From the NCBI GenBank assembly GCA_025363835.1, contig JANYLD010000235.1:1-33930 (forward strand): 33,930 nucleotides of DNA. Direction: 5' to 3'. This document shows positions 24,051 through 30,366 of this stretch, piece after piece; the stretch's first letter is position 1, and each line of letters starts with the position of its first letter. This DNA comes from Armatimonadota bacterium. GTDB taxonomy: Bacteria; Armatimonadota; Fimbriimonadia; Fimbriimonadales; Fimbriimonadaceae. Made by a program: the position numbers and the translations under genes. The notes beneath the pieces were generated by a model. The model was not told the origin of the DNA. It did not search any database and saw nothing but the letters and a program-made list of their open reading frames with translations.

Positions 24051-24796
24051 TCCTCTCCGAATTGACTTGGCAGGACGTGGCCGCGCTGAGTCGCGACGTG
24101 ACCATTCTTGTGCCCACTGGTTCGCTGGAACAACATGGCCCTCATCTGCCTTTGTTTACCGACTCCTTGATCGCGACCGCGGTAGCCCAAGGCGTAGAAA
24201 GAAACCTGCCGGACCAAGTTGTCCTTGCCCCAACCTTGTGGATGGGCGCCTCTGGCCACCATCTCGCCTTCCCAGGCACTATTAGCGCCTCTTTTGAGGC
24301 TTACGAGGGCGCTATAACAAGTCTGGTCGAATCCCTCCTTCCTCATGGCTTCCGCAAGTTCTATTTCCTTAATGGCCACGGAGGCAACACCGAGCCGAAC
24401 GGGGTCGCGCTGCGAAAGCTTAAAGCTCGGTTTGGGACCGCCTTGTTTGGACATCTGGGTTACTTTTCCCTCATCACGGATGAGATCGCAACAACACTCG
24501 AGGGCCCGGCCAAAGACATGCGCCACGCGTGTGAGGCGGAGGCTAGTCTCATGATGCACCTGCACCCGCACTTGGTGCGAAAGGATAGGCTAAGAGACGA
24601 TGGATTGAAAACCGAGCCACCGGTCAAGGGGGCCGTCCTTCAGTTCGATGAAATCACTGAAGAGGGCTCGCTGGGATACGCCACCCTCGCCACGGCTAAG
24701 AAGGGTGAGACGATCTATAAAGCAGCCGTTGAAGCGTCAACGACTGAAATTAAGCGATTTACAGAGGGTTTTGTGCTCGTCGGTATCGAACCTTGA
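24047..24796 (+). CDS. Creatininase family amidohydrolase
   Basis: A 249-residue metal-dependent hydrolase of the creatininase/MftE-like family, which cleaves cyclic or peptide amide bonds. The metal-ligand motifs are clear: GSLEQHGPHLPLFTDS (Glu, His, Asp), SGHHLAFPGTIS, LNGHGGNTEPN (His) and a conserved Glu in ACEAEASLM. True creatininase, a mycofactocin-maturase homolog or formamide hydrolase cannot be distinguished. The gene overlaps the FHA gene by four bases, so the two are translationally coupled. Confidence 0.88.
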   Translation: MILSELTWQDVAALSRDVTILVPTGSLEQHGPHLPLFTDSLIATAVAQGVERNLPDQVVLAPTLWMGASGHHLAFPGTISASFEAYEGAITSLVESLLPHGFRKFYFLNGHGGNTEPNGVALRKLKARFGTALFGHLGYFSLITDEIATTLEGPAKDMRHACEAEASLMMHLHPHLVRKDRLRDDGLKTEPPVKGAVLQFDEITEEGSLGYATLATAKKGETIYKAAVEASTTEIKRFTEGFVLVGIEP

Positions 24797-24840
24797 AGCC
24801 AAATTGTGTTAACGTAAGTCATTGCATGAGGAGATTGGAG

Positions 24841-25401
24841 ATGAGCAAGGTTTTTTTAAGATGTTTTTGTTTGGCTGGCTTACTGGGTGTGAGCCTTCTC
24901 GCTAACGCGCAGAACTCGAAGTGGAAGTTCGATTACATCGGTTTCGAGGCGGGCGTTTTTAGACCTACGAGCGGCCTCCTGCGTGAACGCTTTGGAGCCA
25001 GCGTTTTGCGACTGGGCCTCACCCCCATGATGGTCCGTCGAACGGCTGACTGGCGTCCCAGCATCGAGTTAGGATTCGTCGGCGCTTCAGGGCATGGCGA
25101 CCACTTCGCCGTGTATCCGGTAACGGTTGGTGTTCAGAAGTCGTTCGGCAACGCCGATGAGACTGTCGTTCCATTCATTAGGGCCGGCGTGGGTGGATCC
25201 TACTTCGACTACAAAGTCACCGACGATTCTTCCGTGATCCACAGAGGCCACAAGATCGGAGCCGCGACGGCTTTTGAGGCGGGCGTCATGAGCGGGAAGA
25301 ACTTCCGGGCGTCAATCCGTTACTATGCGATGCCCAAGCAAAGCGGGGTCGACTTCAGCGGCTTCCTGATTTCCGCATCGTTCGGTATTTTCAAGCTCTA
25401 A
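24841..25401 (+). CDS. Secreted beta-barrel-like protein of unknown function
   Basis: 186 residues with a signal peptide (MSKVFLRCFCLAGLLGVSLLANAQ, cut after the last AQ or ANA). The mature part alternates hydrophobic and polar residues with aromatic strand ends (FDYIGFEAGVFRP, IELGFVGASG, VTVGVQKSF, PFIRAGVGGSYFDY, ASIRYYAMP) and ends in SGFLISASFGIFKL, in the style of small outer-membrane beta barrels. This implies a diderm envelope. The ATG at 24841 is chosen because the signal peptide begins there and GAGGAG lies about eight bases upstream; an in-frame ATG five codons earlier is less likely. Confidence 0.7.
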   Translation: MSKVFLRCFCLAGLLGVSLLANAQNSKWKFDYIGFEAGVFRPTSGLLRERFGASVLRLGLTPMMVRRTADWRPSIELGFVGASGHGDHFAVYPVTVGVQKSFGNADETVVPFIRAGVGGSYFDYKVTDDSSVIHRGHKIGAATAFEAGVMSGKNFRASIRYYAMPKQSGVDFSGFLISASFGIFKL

Positions 25402-25404
25402 CCT

Positions 25405-25442
25405 AATATGGAGTGCGGTGCTTTAGCGCCGCACTCCATATT
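25405..25442 (+). terminator. Rho-independent-like terminator after the beta-barrel gene
   Basis: Bases 25405-25421 pair with 25426-25442 over 17 bp (one G-U) around a TTTA loop, four bases after the stop codon. A short T-rich stretch (TTTGGTT) follows. Confidence 0.75.
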
Positions 25443-25472
25443 TGGTTGGCCCAGTGCGTCAAGATAGAGCCT

Positions 25473-26750
25473 ATGGCCCGCGGGCTCGAAGAGACTCAGA
25501 GTTCAACCGAAACGGCGGTTCTTGTCTACATCAACATGGACGAGAACGATGACCTTATGGTCGAAGAGGAGCTGGAGGGACTCTGCGAGGCCGCCGCCGT
25601 AGAACCCATCGCCGTAATCCGCCAACGTTTGGATCGTCCCCACAAGGGCACCTACCTGGGCAAAGGGAAAATCGAGGAAGTGGCCGCGCTCGCCAAAGAG
25701 GTTGGGAGCGACATGGTTGTTGTCGACGCGGAGCTTTCCGGCATCCAAGGCCGCAACCTGGAAGAGGCGTTTGAGCGAAAGGTCATAGATCGCACCCAGC
25801 TCATCCTCGACATATTTGCTCGCCGGGCACGAAGCAAAGAAGGGATGCTGCAGGTCGAGCTTGCTCAACTCTCGTACATGCTGCCCAAGCTCATGTCCGT
25901 TTACACAAAATTTGAGAGACAGCGCGGTGGCATCGGCATGCGGGGCCCAGGCGAAACGAAGTTGGAGAGCGACCGCCGCATGGTCAAGGACCGGATTGCC
26001 CGCCTAACGGAAGACATCGAAGACGTCAAGCGAATTCGTGACCAACAGCGAGTTAGCCGCCGCAAGCACCCGTTCCCGTTTGCAAGCATCGTTGGCTACA
26101 CCAGCGCCGGTAAGTCGACCCTAATGAACAGAATGTCCGGAACGGAGCTACTGGCAGATGCGATGCCCTTTGCTACGCTCGATCCAACCACCCGAAAGGT
26201 GGATCTGCCAGAGGGCTACGCGCTTTTCTTAACCGATACAGTCGGCTTCATCCGCCACTTACCCACCAAGCTCGTCGCTGCTTTCCGATCCACGTTAGAA
26301 GAGGTCACTTATTCCGACTTCGTCCTTCACGTCATCGATGTGAGCACGCCCTCCTGGGAGTCGCAGCGTGACTCCGTCATGGAGACCTTGGCTGGGCTTA
26401 AAGCCGAAGACAAGCCGATGGTCATTCTTTTCAACAAGATCGACCGCCTCAAGGACCCTGCCGAGGCACGACGCCTGGTAGCAGAGTGGCCCAATTCGGC
26501 CGCCATCAGCGCCTCCAAGGGGACGGGGATGGATGACCTGATGAATCTCCTCGTCAACCAGGTCAAAAACTTGCTCACGCACGTAAAAGCCCTGGTGCCC
26601 TACAGCAACGCCGCGATTGTGCAGGATTGCTACGACTACGGCCGCGTCCTCACGGTCGACTATCGAGACGAAGGAATCTTTGTGGAGGCGGATTTGGTCG
26701 CCGAAATGCACAAGAAGCTTTCCAAATATGCCGTGGCCGATGAGGCTTGA
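25473..26750 (+). CDS. hflX: GTPase HflX
   Basis: HflX is a ribosome-associated GTPase that splits stalled 70S or 100S ribosomes. The 425-residue protein has the N-terminal HflX domain with KGTYLGKGKIEE and a glycine-rich GGIGMRGPGETKLESDRR linker, followed by the GTPase domain: GYTSAGKST at about 208-216, DPTTRKVDLP switch, DTVGFIRHLP and NKID. The start MARGLEE is chosen at the ATG at 25473, right after the terminator of the previous gene; no clear ribosome site precedes it. It overlaps prmC by 11 bases. Confidence 0.95.
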   Translation: MARGLEETQSSTETAVLVYINMDENDDLMVEEELEGLCEAAAVEPIAVIRQRLDRPHKGTYLGKGKIEEVAALAKEVGSDMVVVDAELSGIQGRNLEEAFERKVIDRTQLILDIFARRARSKEGMLQVELAQLSYMLPKLMSVYTKFERQRGGIGMRGPGETKLESDRRMVKDRIARLTEDIEDVKRIRDQQRVSRRKHPFPFASIVGYTSAGKSTLMNRMSGTELLADAMPFATLDPTTRKVDLPEGYALFLTDTVGFIRHLPTKLVAAFRSTLEEVTYSDFVLHVIDVSTPSWESQRDSVMETLAGLKAEDKPMVILFNKIDRLKDPAEARRLVAEWPNSAAISASKGTGMDDLMNLLVNQVKNLLTHVKALVPYSNAAIVQDCYDYGRVLTVDYRDEGIFVEADLVAEMHKKLSKYAVADEA

Positions 26751-27567
26751 CGAGTGGCTGCGTCAGGCTGAGCAGCACTTGACCGCTAAGGGCATAGAGA
26801 GCGCGCGCCTAGAAGCGCAAATGCTTGGCGCCCATGCACTCCGTGTCGATCGCACCTGGCTTCTCGCTCACCCCGATCACGACTTTTCAGAACTGGCCGG
26901 TGAGCACCTTCTCCAGCGGCGCCTCGCCCACGAGCCCCTTTCCTACATCACGGGCTGGCGCGAGTTCTACGGCCGCCGCTTCTCAGTACGGCCCGGAGTT
27001 CTGATTCCGCGTCATGAGACAGAGGTCTTGGTCGACGCTGCCCTCGAAATCGGAGGCTCTTCGGCAGCATTGAAAGTGCTCGACATCGGCACCGGTTCCG
27101 GCTGCCTCGCCGCAACATTGAAGCTCGAGAGGCCATCTTGGACCGTTCTGGCCGGCGACTTTTCAATGGAAGCTTTACATATCGCTTCCGAGAACTGCGA
27201 TCAACTAGGAGCCAACGTCCAACTCGTCAGGTGCGATGCCTTTTCAGGCTTTGCGCGCACCGCTTTCAATCTCATCGTAACAAATCCACCCTACGTTGCT
27301 GTCGACGACGATCTACCGGATGAAATCAAGAGTTGGGAGCCGCACCTGGCCCTGTTTGCAGAGGAGGACGGCTACGCCTTCTATCGTCGATTAAGCCAAG
27401 AAGCCCATGCAGTTCTTAAGCCTGGCGGCACGATGGTTTTGGAATTGGGACAAGGGCAACTTCAGCGAGTCCGGGAGATATTCGAATCTAAGGGGTGGGA
27501 ATTTGCGAAGTCTTGGAGAGACCTCTCCGGACTTGAGCGCGTGTTAGGCGTTACCCACCCGCACTAA
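26740..27567 (+). CDS. prmC: Peptide chain release factor N5-glutamine methyltransferase
   Basis: PrmC methylates the Gln of the GGQ motif in RF1 and RF2 using SAM. The 275-residue protein has the N-terminal helical domain (DEWLRQAEQHLTAKGIESARLEAQMLGAH), PLSYITGWREFYGRRFSV, VLIPRHETEVLVD, the SAM site VLDIGTGSGCLA and the catalytic NPPY at 182-185. The start ATG lies inside the end of hflX in another frame, giving an 11-base overlap and likely coupled translation. Confidence 0.95.
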   Translation: MRLDEWLRQAEQHLTAKGIESARLEAQMLGAHALRVDRTWLLAHPDHDFSELAGEHLLQRRLAHEPLSYITGWREFYGRRFSVRPGVLIPRHETEVLVDAALEIGGSSAALKVLDIGTGSGCLAATLKLERPSWTVLAGDFSMEALHIASENCDQLGANVQLVRCDAFSGFARTAFNLIVTNPPYVAVDDDLPDEIKSWEPHLALFAEEDGYAFYRRLSQEAHAVLKPGGTMVLELGQGQLQRVREIFESKGWEFAKSWRDLSGLERVLGVTHPH

Positions 27568-27596
27568 TTGCTGTACTGGGGCGGCTCCGGCTCGGA

Positions 27597-27621
27597 CCAT
27601 CCACACCGTGGAGGTGGATGG
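27597..27621 (+). terminator. Hairpin after prmC
   Basis: CCATCCAC at 27597-27604 is perfectly complementary to GTGGATGG at 27614-27621, 30 bases past the prmC stop. There is no U-tract, so this is a weak terminator candidate. Confidence 0.4.
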
Positions 27622-27665
27622 CTCTAACTCTTGCGGCACTTTGTTCCTCAGTCCACGCGCCCCTC

Positions 27666-27686
27666 GTATCCCGAATCCCGAATCCC
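27666..27686 (+). repeat. Heptanucleotide array (GAATCCC type, 3 units)
   Basis: GTATCCC, GAATCCC, GAATCCC. The same GAATCCC unit recurs in the array at 28800-28862. Confidence 0.7.
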
Positions 27687-27698
27687 GTCAAAGACAAA

Positions 27699-27724
27699 GG
27701 GCGCTCGCACTAATGCTCGCGCCC
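27699..27724 (-). terminator. Terminator of the 43-residue protein gene
   Basis: On the minus strand, GGGCGC at 27724-27719 pairs with GCGCCC at 27704-27699, followed by TTTGTCTTTG. It lies 19 bases after the stop of the small gene. Confidence 0.55.
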
Positions 27725-27742
27725 TCCTATGACTTCCCGGGC

Positions 27743-27874
27743 CTACTTAGACCGGGTCTTGGAAGTGCTGTTGCGACGGCGGGTTTCCCAGCCTTTCTTG
27801 GCGGCTTCGCTTCGGTTGGAGCTGCCACCGCGGCGGCTCTCGCTCTTGCCGCTGTGCTTGTTATCTTTCGGCAT
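27743..27874 (-). CDS. Small basic protein with KGWETRR tail (43 residues)
   Basis: A short gene easily missed. It reads MPKDNKHSGKSESRRGG, then SSNRSEAAKKGWETRRRN and a Ser/Thr/Lys tail. The middle block closely matches the C-terminus of the upstream protein at 27983-28279 (SSRSDAAKKGWETRRKN). GGAGG lies about nine bases before the ATG, and a terminator follows. The protein is strongly basic and lacks hydrophobic segments, so it is probably disordered or nucleic-acid binding; the function is unknown. It resembles small stress-induced KGG-type proteins only in composition. Confidence 0.72.
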   Translation of the reverse strand: MPKDNKHSGKSESRRGGSSNRSEAAKKGWETRRRNSTSKTRSK

Positions 27875-27911
27875 TCTTCTTTACCTCCGTGAATGCCCAG
27901 CAAAAGTGCTG

Positions 27912-27954
27912 GATGAATTGCATTCATCGCTGGTGACTGATGCATCTTCATGAA
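27912..27954. promoter_or_regulatory. Cluster of palindromes upstream of the 43-residue protein gene
   Basis: GATGAAT-TGC-ATTCATC (27912-27928), GATGCATC (27939-27946) and TTCATGAA (27947-27954) lie 38-80 bases before the start. A related palindrome, GATGCA-AC-TGCATC at 28306-28319, precedes the paralog. Possible shared operator. Confidence 0.35.
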
Positions 27955-27982
27955 TGTTCGAGCAAAGGGCCTCGAAAGAACA

Positions 27983-28279
27983 CTATTTGGATCGATTTTT
28001 TCTTCGCGTTTCCCACCCCTTTTTGGCCGCATCACTTCTTGAACTGTGGGACCCACTGGAGCCGCCCTTTTGGCCGCCCTTTCTCATAGGAGAATGATCT
28101 TCAGATTGCCCTCTGCCCGACCCCGATTTCTTTCCGCCACCCGAAACCTTGTTGACCGTCGCCCATGCGCGCTGCTCTGCCTCCTTTTCGCTCGTGCCCC
28201 GCTTTTCATAGCCTTCCTCGATATGCTCGGCCATCCTTTTTTGCTTATCCGTATAGGAACCTTTATCGCCTCTTGGCAT
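27983..28279 (-). CDS. Small hydrophilic protein, so-called plasmid stabilization-type, with KGWETRR tail
   Basis: A 98-residue, highly charged protein. Residues 1-50 (MPRGDKGSYTDKQKRMAEHI..., with EEGYEKRGTSEKEAEQRAWATVNK and then SGGGKKSGSGRG) match a widespread family that is often labelled plasmid stabilization protein although no such role is established for most members. The C-terminal part, SSRSDAAKKGWETRRKN, is shared with the 43-residue protein downstream. The start MPRGDK is chosen: AAGGAG is eight bases before it and the family begins there. Possibly stress related; inference only. Confidence 0.82.
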   Translation of the reverse strand: MPRGDKGSYTDKQKRMAEHIEEGYEKRGTSEKEAEQRAWATVNKVSGGGKKSGSGRGQSEDHSPMRKGGQKGGSSGSHSSRSDAAKKGWETRRKNRSK

Positions 28280-28399
28280 TTGTGTATCTCCTTTGCGATG
28301 AATTCGATGCAACTGCATCCGATAGAGCTGACTCGCTGCAAAAAACGGTTGTTCGCATCTTTTCCACTAGCGCAGCACACTGTGGAAGGGTGACAATGA

Positions 28400-28600
28400 T
28401 CTCGTCGTGGAGCCCTGCTGTCGTAGCAAGGCTTAAACGGGGGAAGTCCGGTTAGAATCCGGCGCTGTGCCGCAGCGGTGTGGCGATCTCGGATCTAGGA
28501 TCTCGGATCTCGGAAAGAATTATTTCCGCGATCCGCGATCCAAGATCCAAGATCGACCGAGCCCGAATGCCCGATCCACGAGTGTGTTACGTGAGTCGTC
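28400..28600 (+). ncRNA. Cobalamin riboswitch
   Basis: The conserved core is clear: AAACGGGGGAAGTCCGGT at 28435-28452, then GAATCCGGCGCTGTGCCGC and AGCGGTG, matching the GGGAA-GGT-AATCC-CTG-CCGC pattern of the B12-binding aptamer. The B12-box side appears as GACCGAGCCCGAATGCCCG at 28555-28573. Between the two lies an arm made of heptamer repeats. The exact outer limits are approximate. The next plus-strand gene is the pseudopilin at 28746; no corrinoid gene is in the window. Confidence 0.87.
28485..28554 (+). repeat. Paired heptanucleotide arrays forming an arm of the riboswitch
   Basis: Left: GATCTCG, GATCTAG, GATCTCG, GATCTCG (28485-28512). Right: CGCGATC twice, CAAGATC twice (28527-28554). 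The right block is a near reverse complement of the left, giving an about 28-bp imperfect stem with a 14-base loop. Confidence 0.82.
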
Positions 28601-28633
28601 GCCTACGAGCATAGGTACAGCGGATCGAGATCA

Positions 28634-28661
28634 GCCTGCCGGGCATAGATGCCGGGCAGGC
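28634..28661 (+). promoter_or_regulatory. Hairpin in the riboswitch expression platform
   Basis: Bases 28634-28646 pair with 28649-28661 (13 bp, one mismatch). No U-tract follows. Just after it, ACCTCC at 28668-28673 is complementary to GGAGGT at 28732-28737, the ribosome site of the next gene, so control of translation by sequestration is possible. Confidence 0.45.
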
Positions 28662-28745
28662 AGAACAACCTCCCCGCCTTTGTTCCAAACACGATGACCT
28701 CAATCGTCCGGGCAAGCCCATGTGCCCATTCGGAGGTCTCCTTAG

Positions 28746-29612
28746 TTGAAACTCAGAACTCGGAATTCATCTATAACGCGCACTCCAAATTGGAAATCGC
28801 GTATCACTCATCTCGAATCCCGAATCCCATATCCCCTATCCCGTATCGCAAATCCCGCGTCGCGGGCCTTCACGCTCATCGAACTCCTCGTCGTCGTCGC
28901 CATCCTCGCCATCCTCGCCTCCATCCTCTTCCCCGTCTTTGCGGGCGCCAAGATGGCCGCCAAGAAGACCGCGTCGCTCTCCAACCTGCGCCAGATAGGT
29001 CTCGCCTGGACCATGTACAACGAGGACTACGACGAGACCCTCATGCGCGTGCACATCCCCGATGGGACGAAGGAGTATTTCTGGTGGGGCTCTTGGGACG
29101 GCACGACGGAGAAGCCCGAGGAGGGCCTCCTATACCCCTACACCCGCGGAGCCGGCATCCAGGTCGATCCATCGTTTGACAACAAGCTGCGGACCAATCT
29201 CGGCTTCACCGGCTACGGCTACAACTATTTCTATCTCAGCCCTTCCACGTATTCCCCGCCCGACTACGTGGAAGTCCCGCTCCCTGTCATGGAGGGCCAG
29301 ATCGGCACTCCGACAGAGACCGTATGCTTCGCTACCTGCGCCCGCATCAACAACTGGACCTACGCCACGCCAACTCTGGAGGGCAGCACCTACCTGGATC
29401 CACCGTCAAACGCCTACCCCGGCTTCCACGGTCGCACAAACGGCGTCGGCAACATCCTCTGGTGCGACGGCCACGCCAACGCCCGCCGCCCCGTCATGCG
29501 GTCGGGCACGTTCGGCTTCGGCTTCAACTCAGACGACTTCCGCAAAGAGAACCTCGGCGACATCGACCAGGACGGCAATCTCAGCACGGATGAGCTGTTT
29601 GATTTGAACTGA
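28746..29612 (+). CDS. Prepilin-type pseudopilin with H-X9-DG motif and C-terminal EF-hand
   Basis: A 288-residue protein with a prepilin motif (SRA^FTLIELLVVVAILAILAS) followed by FPVFAGAKMAAKKTASLSNLRQIG, the DUF1559-like layout found in planctomycetes, verrucomicrobia and Armatimonadota. Near residue 230-250 is HGRTNGVGNILWCDGHAN, the H-X9-DG motif. The last residues, DIDQDGNLSTDELFD, form an EF-hand calcium loop. The start is TTG, nine bases after GGAGG. The leader is unusually long (about 45 residues) and carries a seven-residue repeat (SRITHLE, SRIPYPL, SRIANPA) encoded by a heptamer DNA array. It follows a cobalamin riboswitch. Confidence 0.85.
   Translation: MKLRTRNSSITRTPNWKSRITHLESRIPYPLSRIANPASRAFTLIELLVVVAILAILASILFPVFAGAKMAAKKTASLSNLRQIGLAWTMYNEDYDETLMRVHIPDGTKEYFWWGSWDGTTEKPEEGLLYPYTRGAGIQVDPSFDNKLRTNLGFTGYGYNYFYLSPSTYSPPDYVEVPLPVMEGQIGTPTETVCFATCARINNWTYATPTLEGSTYLDPPSNAYPGFHGRTNGVGNILWCDGHANARRPVMRSGTFGFGFNSDDFRKENLGDIDQDGNLSTDELFDLN
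28748..28862 (+). repeat. Heptanucleotide array running into the pseudopilin gene
   Basis: The best-defined part is 28800-28862, nine units such as CGTATCA, CGAATCC, CGAATCC, CATATCC, CCTATCC, CGTATCG, CAAATCC. Weaker units (GAAACTC, AGAACTC, GGAATTC) start at 28748. The array is coding and ends two residues before the prepilin cleavage site. Confidence 0.75.
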
Positions 29613-29624
29613 TGGCTTCGCCGT

Positions 29625-29735
29625 GTAAATCGTTAATCGTAAATTGTAAATCGCCCGGATTCGAAAATCCGTCCAGCGGGTTTCAATAACTCGCATCCCC
29701 CTCCGGCGATTAACGATTTACGATTTACGATTTAC
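29625..29735. repeat. Inverted pair of heptanucleotide arrays between pseudopilin and osmC genes
   Basis: Left 29625-29652: GTAAATC, GTTAATC, GTAAATT, GTAAATC. Right 29708-29735: GATTAAC, GATTTAC three times. The right block is the reverse complement of the left with few differences, so a 28-bp stem can form. The 55-base loop contains CGGATT-CGAA-AATCCG. It may end the pseudopilin transcript. Confidence 0.85.
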
Positions 29736-29768
29736 GCGCGCAGCGCCCATGCAAGTAAGCTTCCCCAA

Positions 29769-30191
29769 ATGGTCAGCGTGGAGTGGAAGGGCGACATGGA
29801 GTTCGAGGCGTGCCCTCCGACTGGAATCAAGTTCACAATCGACGCCCATCCGGATCACGGCGGCCAAGGCAAGGGCCCAACCCCCGTCGAGACCCTGCTC
29901 GCCTCCATCGCCGCCTGCAGCGCCATGGACGTCGTCTCCATCCTCTTAAAGAAGCGCCAAGTCATCACCAGCTACCGAATCGAAGTAGACGGAGACCGCC
30001 CGCCCCCCGGCGCCTTCCCCCGCCCCTTCAGCGAGATCCGAGTCAAACACATCCTCGTGGGCGAAGACCTCGACCCGCTGGCCGTTCAAAAGGCGGTTGA
30101 GTTGAGCGACGATAAATATTGCACGGTCATCACGACGCTTCGCGCGGCACCAGAAGTGAAATCCACTTGGGAAATCGAGGCCGCGAAATAG
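29769..30191 (+). CDS. OsmC family protein
   Basis: A 140-residue OsmC/Ohr-type protein; members are thiol-dependent peroxidases for organic hydroperoxides. Both redox cysteines are present: PTPVETLLASIAACSAMDVV at about residues 38-57 and KYCTVITTL near residue 117. The N-terminal strand SVEWKGDMEFEA and the IEVDGDRP stretch match the family. The arginine that often positions the peroxide is not obvious. The ATG at 29769 has no clear ribosome site; the upstream heptamer array ends 33 bases before it. Confidence 0.9.
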   Translation: MVSVEWKGDMEFEACPPTGIKFTIDAHPDHGGQGKGPTPVETLLASIAACSAMDVVSILLKKRQVITSYRIEVDGDRPPPGAFPRPFSEIRVKHILVGEDLDPLAVQKAVELSDDKYCTVITTLRAAPEVKSTWEIEAAK

Positions 30192-30253
30192 TCCCCCGCG
30201 GCGGCGCTAGCCTGCCCGATCGTAGTCGGGGATTGGGCGTTTCAGCCACACGC

Positions 30254-30311
30254 GGCGGCTTGTAAGGCGCGAGTCAACCTAGCTATAGGGGGGAATTAGG
30301 TTCTTGCCGCC
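30254..30311. terminator. Nested hairpin between osmC and rsmI ends
   Basis: GGCGGC at 30254-30259 pairs with GCCGCC at 30306-30311, and inside it AACCTA at 30276-30281 pairs with TAGGTT at 30297-30302. It lies in the gap between two convergent genes. Terminator role is a guess. Confidence 0.35.
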
Positions 30312-30324
30312 TATCAACTCCAGC

Positions 30325-30366
30325 GCTCAAGGCTCAAGGCTTAACGCTTAACGCTTAACGCTTCCG
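30325..30366. repeat. Heptanucleotide array overlapping the 3' end of rsmI
   Basis: Six units: GCTCAAG, GCTCAAG, GCTTAAC, GCTTAAC, GCTTAAC, GCTTCCG. The rsmI stop codon (TAA on the minus strand, 30355-30357) lies inside a GCTTAAC unit. Confidence 0.82.

Noticed and set aside
24047-24796. Creatininase-family gene as part of a mycofactocin cluster
   Set aside because: No mftA-D or other mycofactocin genes are adjacent.
27666-28862. Heptamer arrays as a CRISPR array
   Set aside because: Units are 7 bp, directly adjacent, without spacers, and no cas gene is near.
29769-30191. OsmC protein as a selenoprotein
   Set aside because: Both redox positions are encoded as Cys codons and there is no in-frame UGA.
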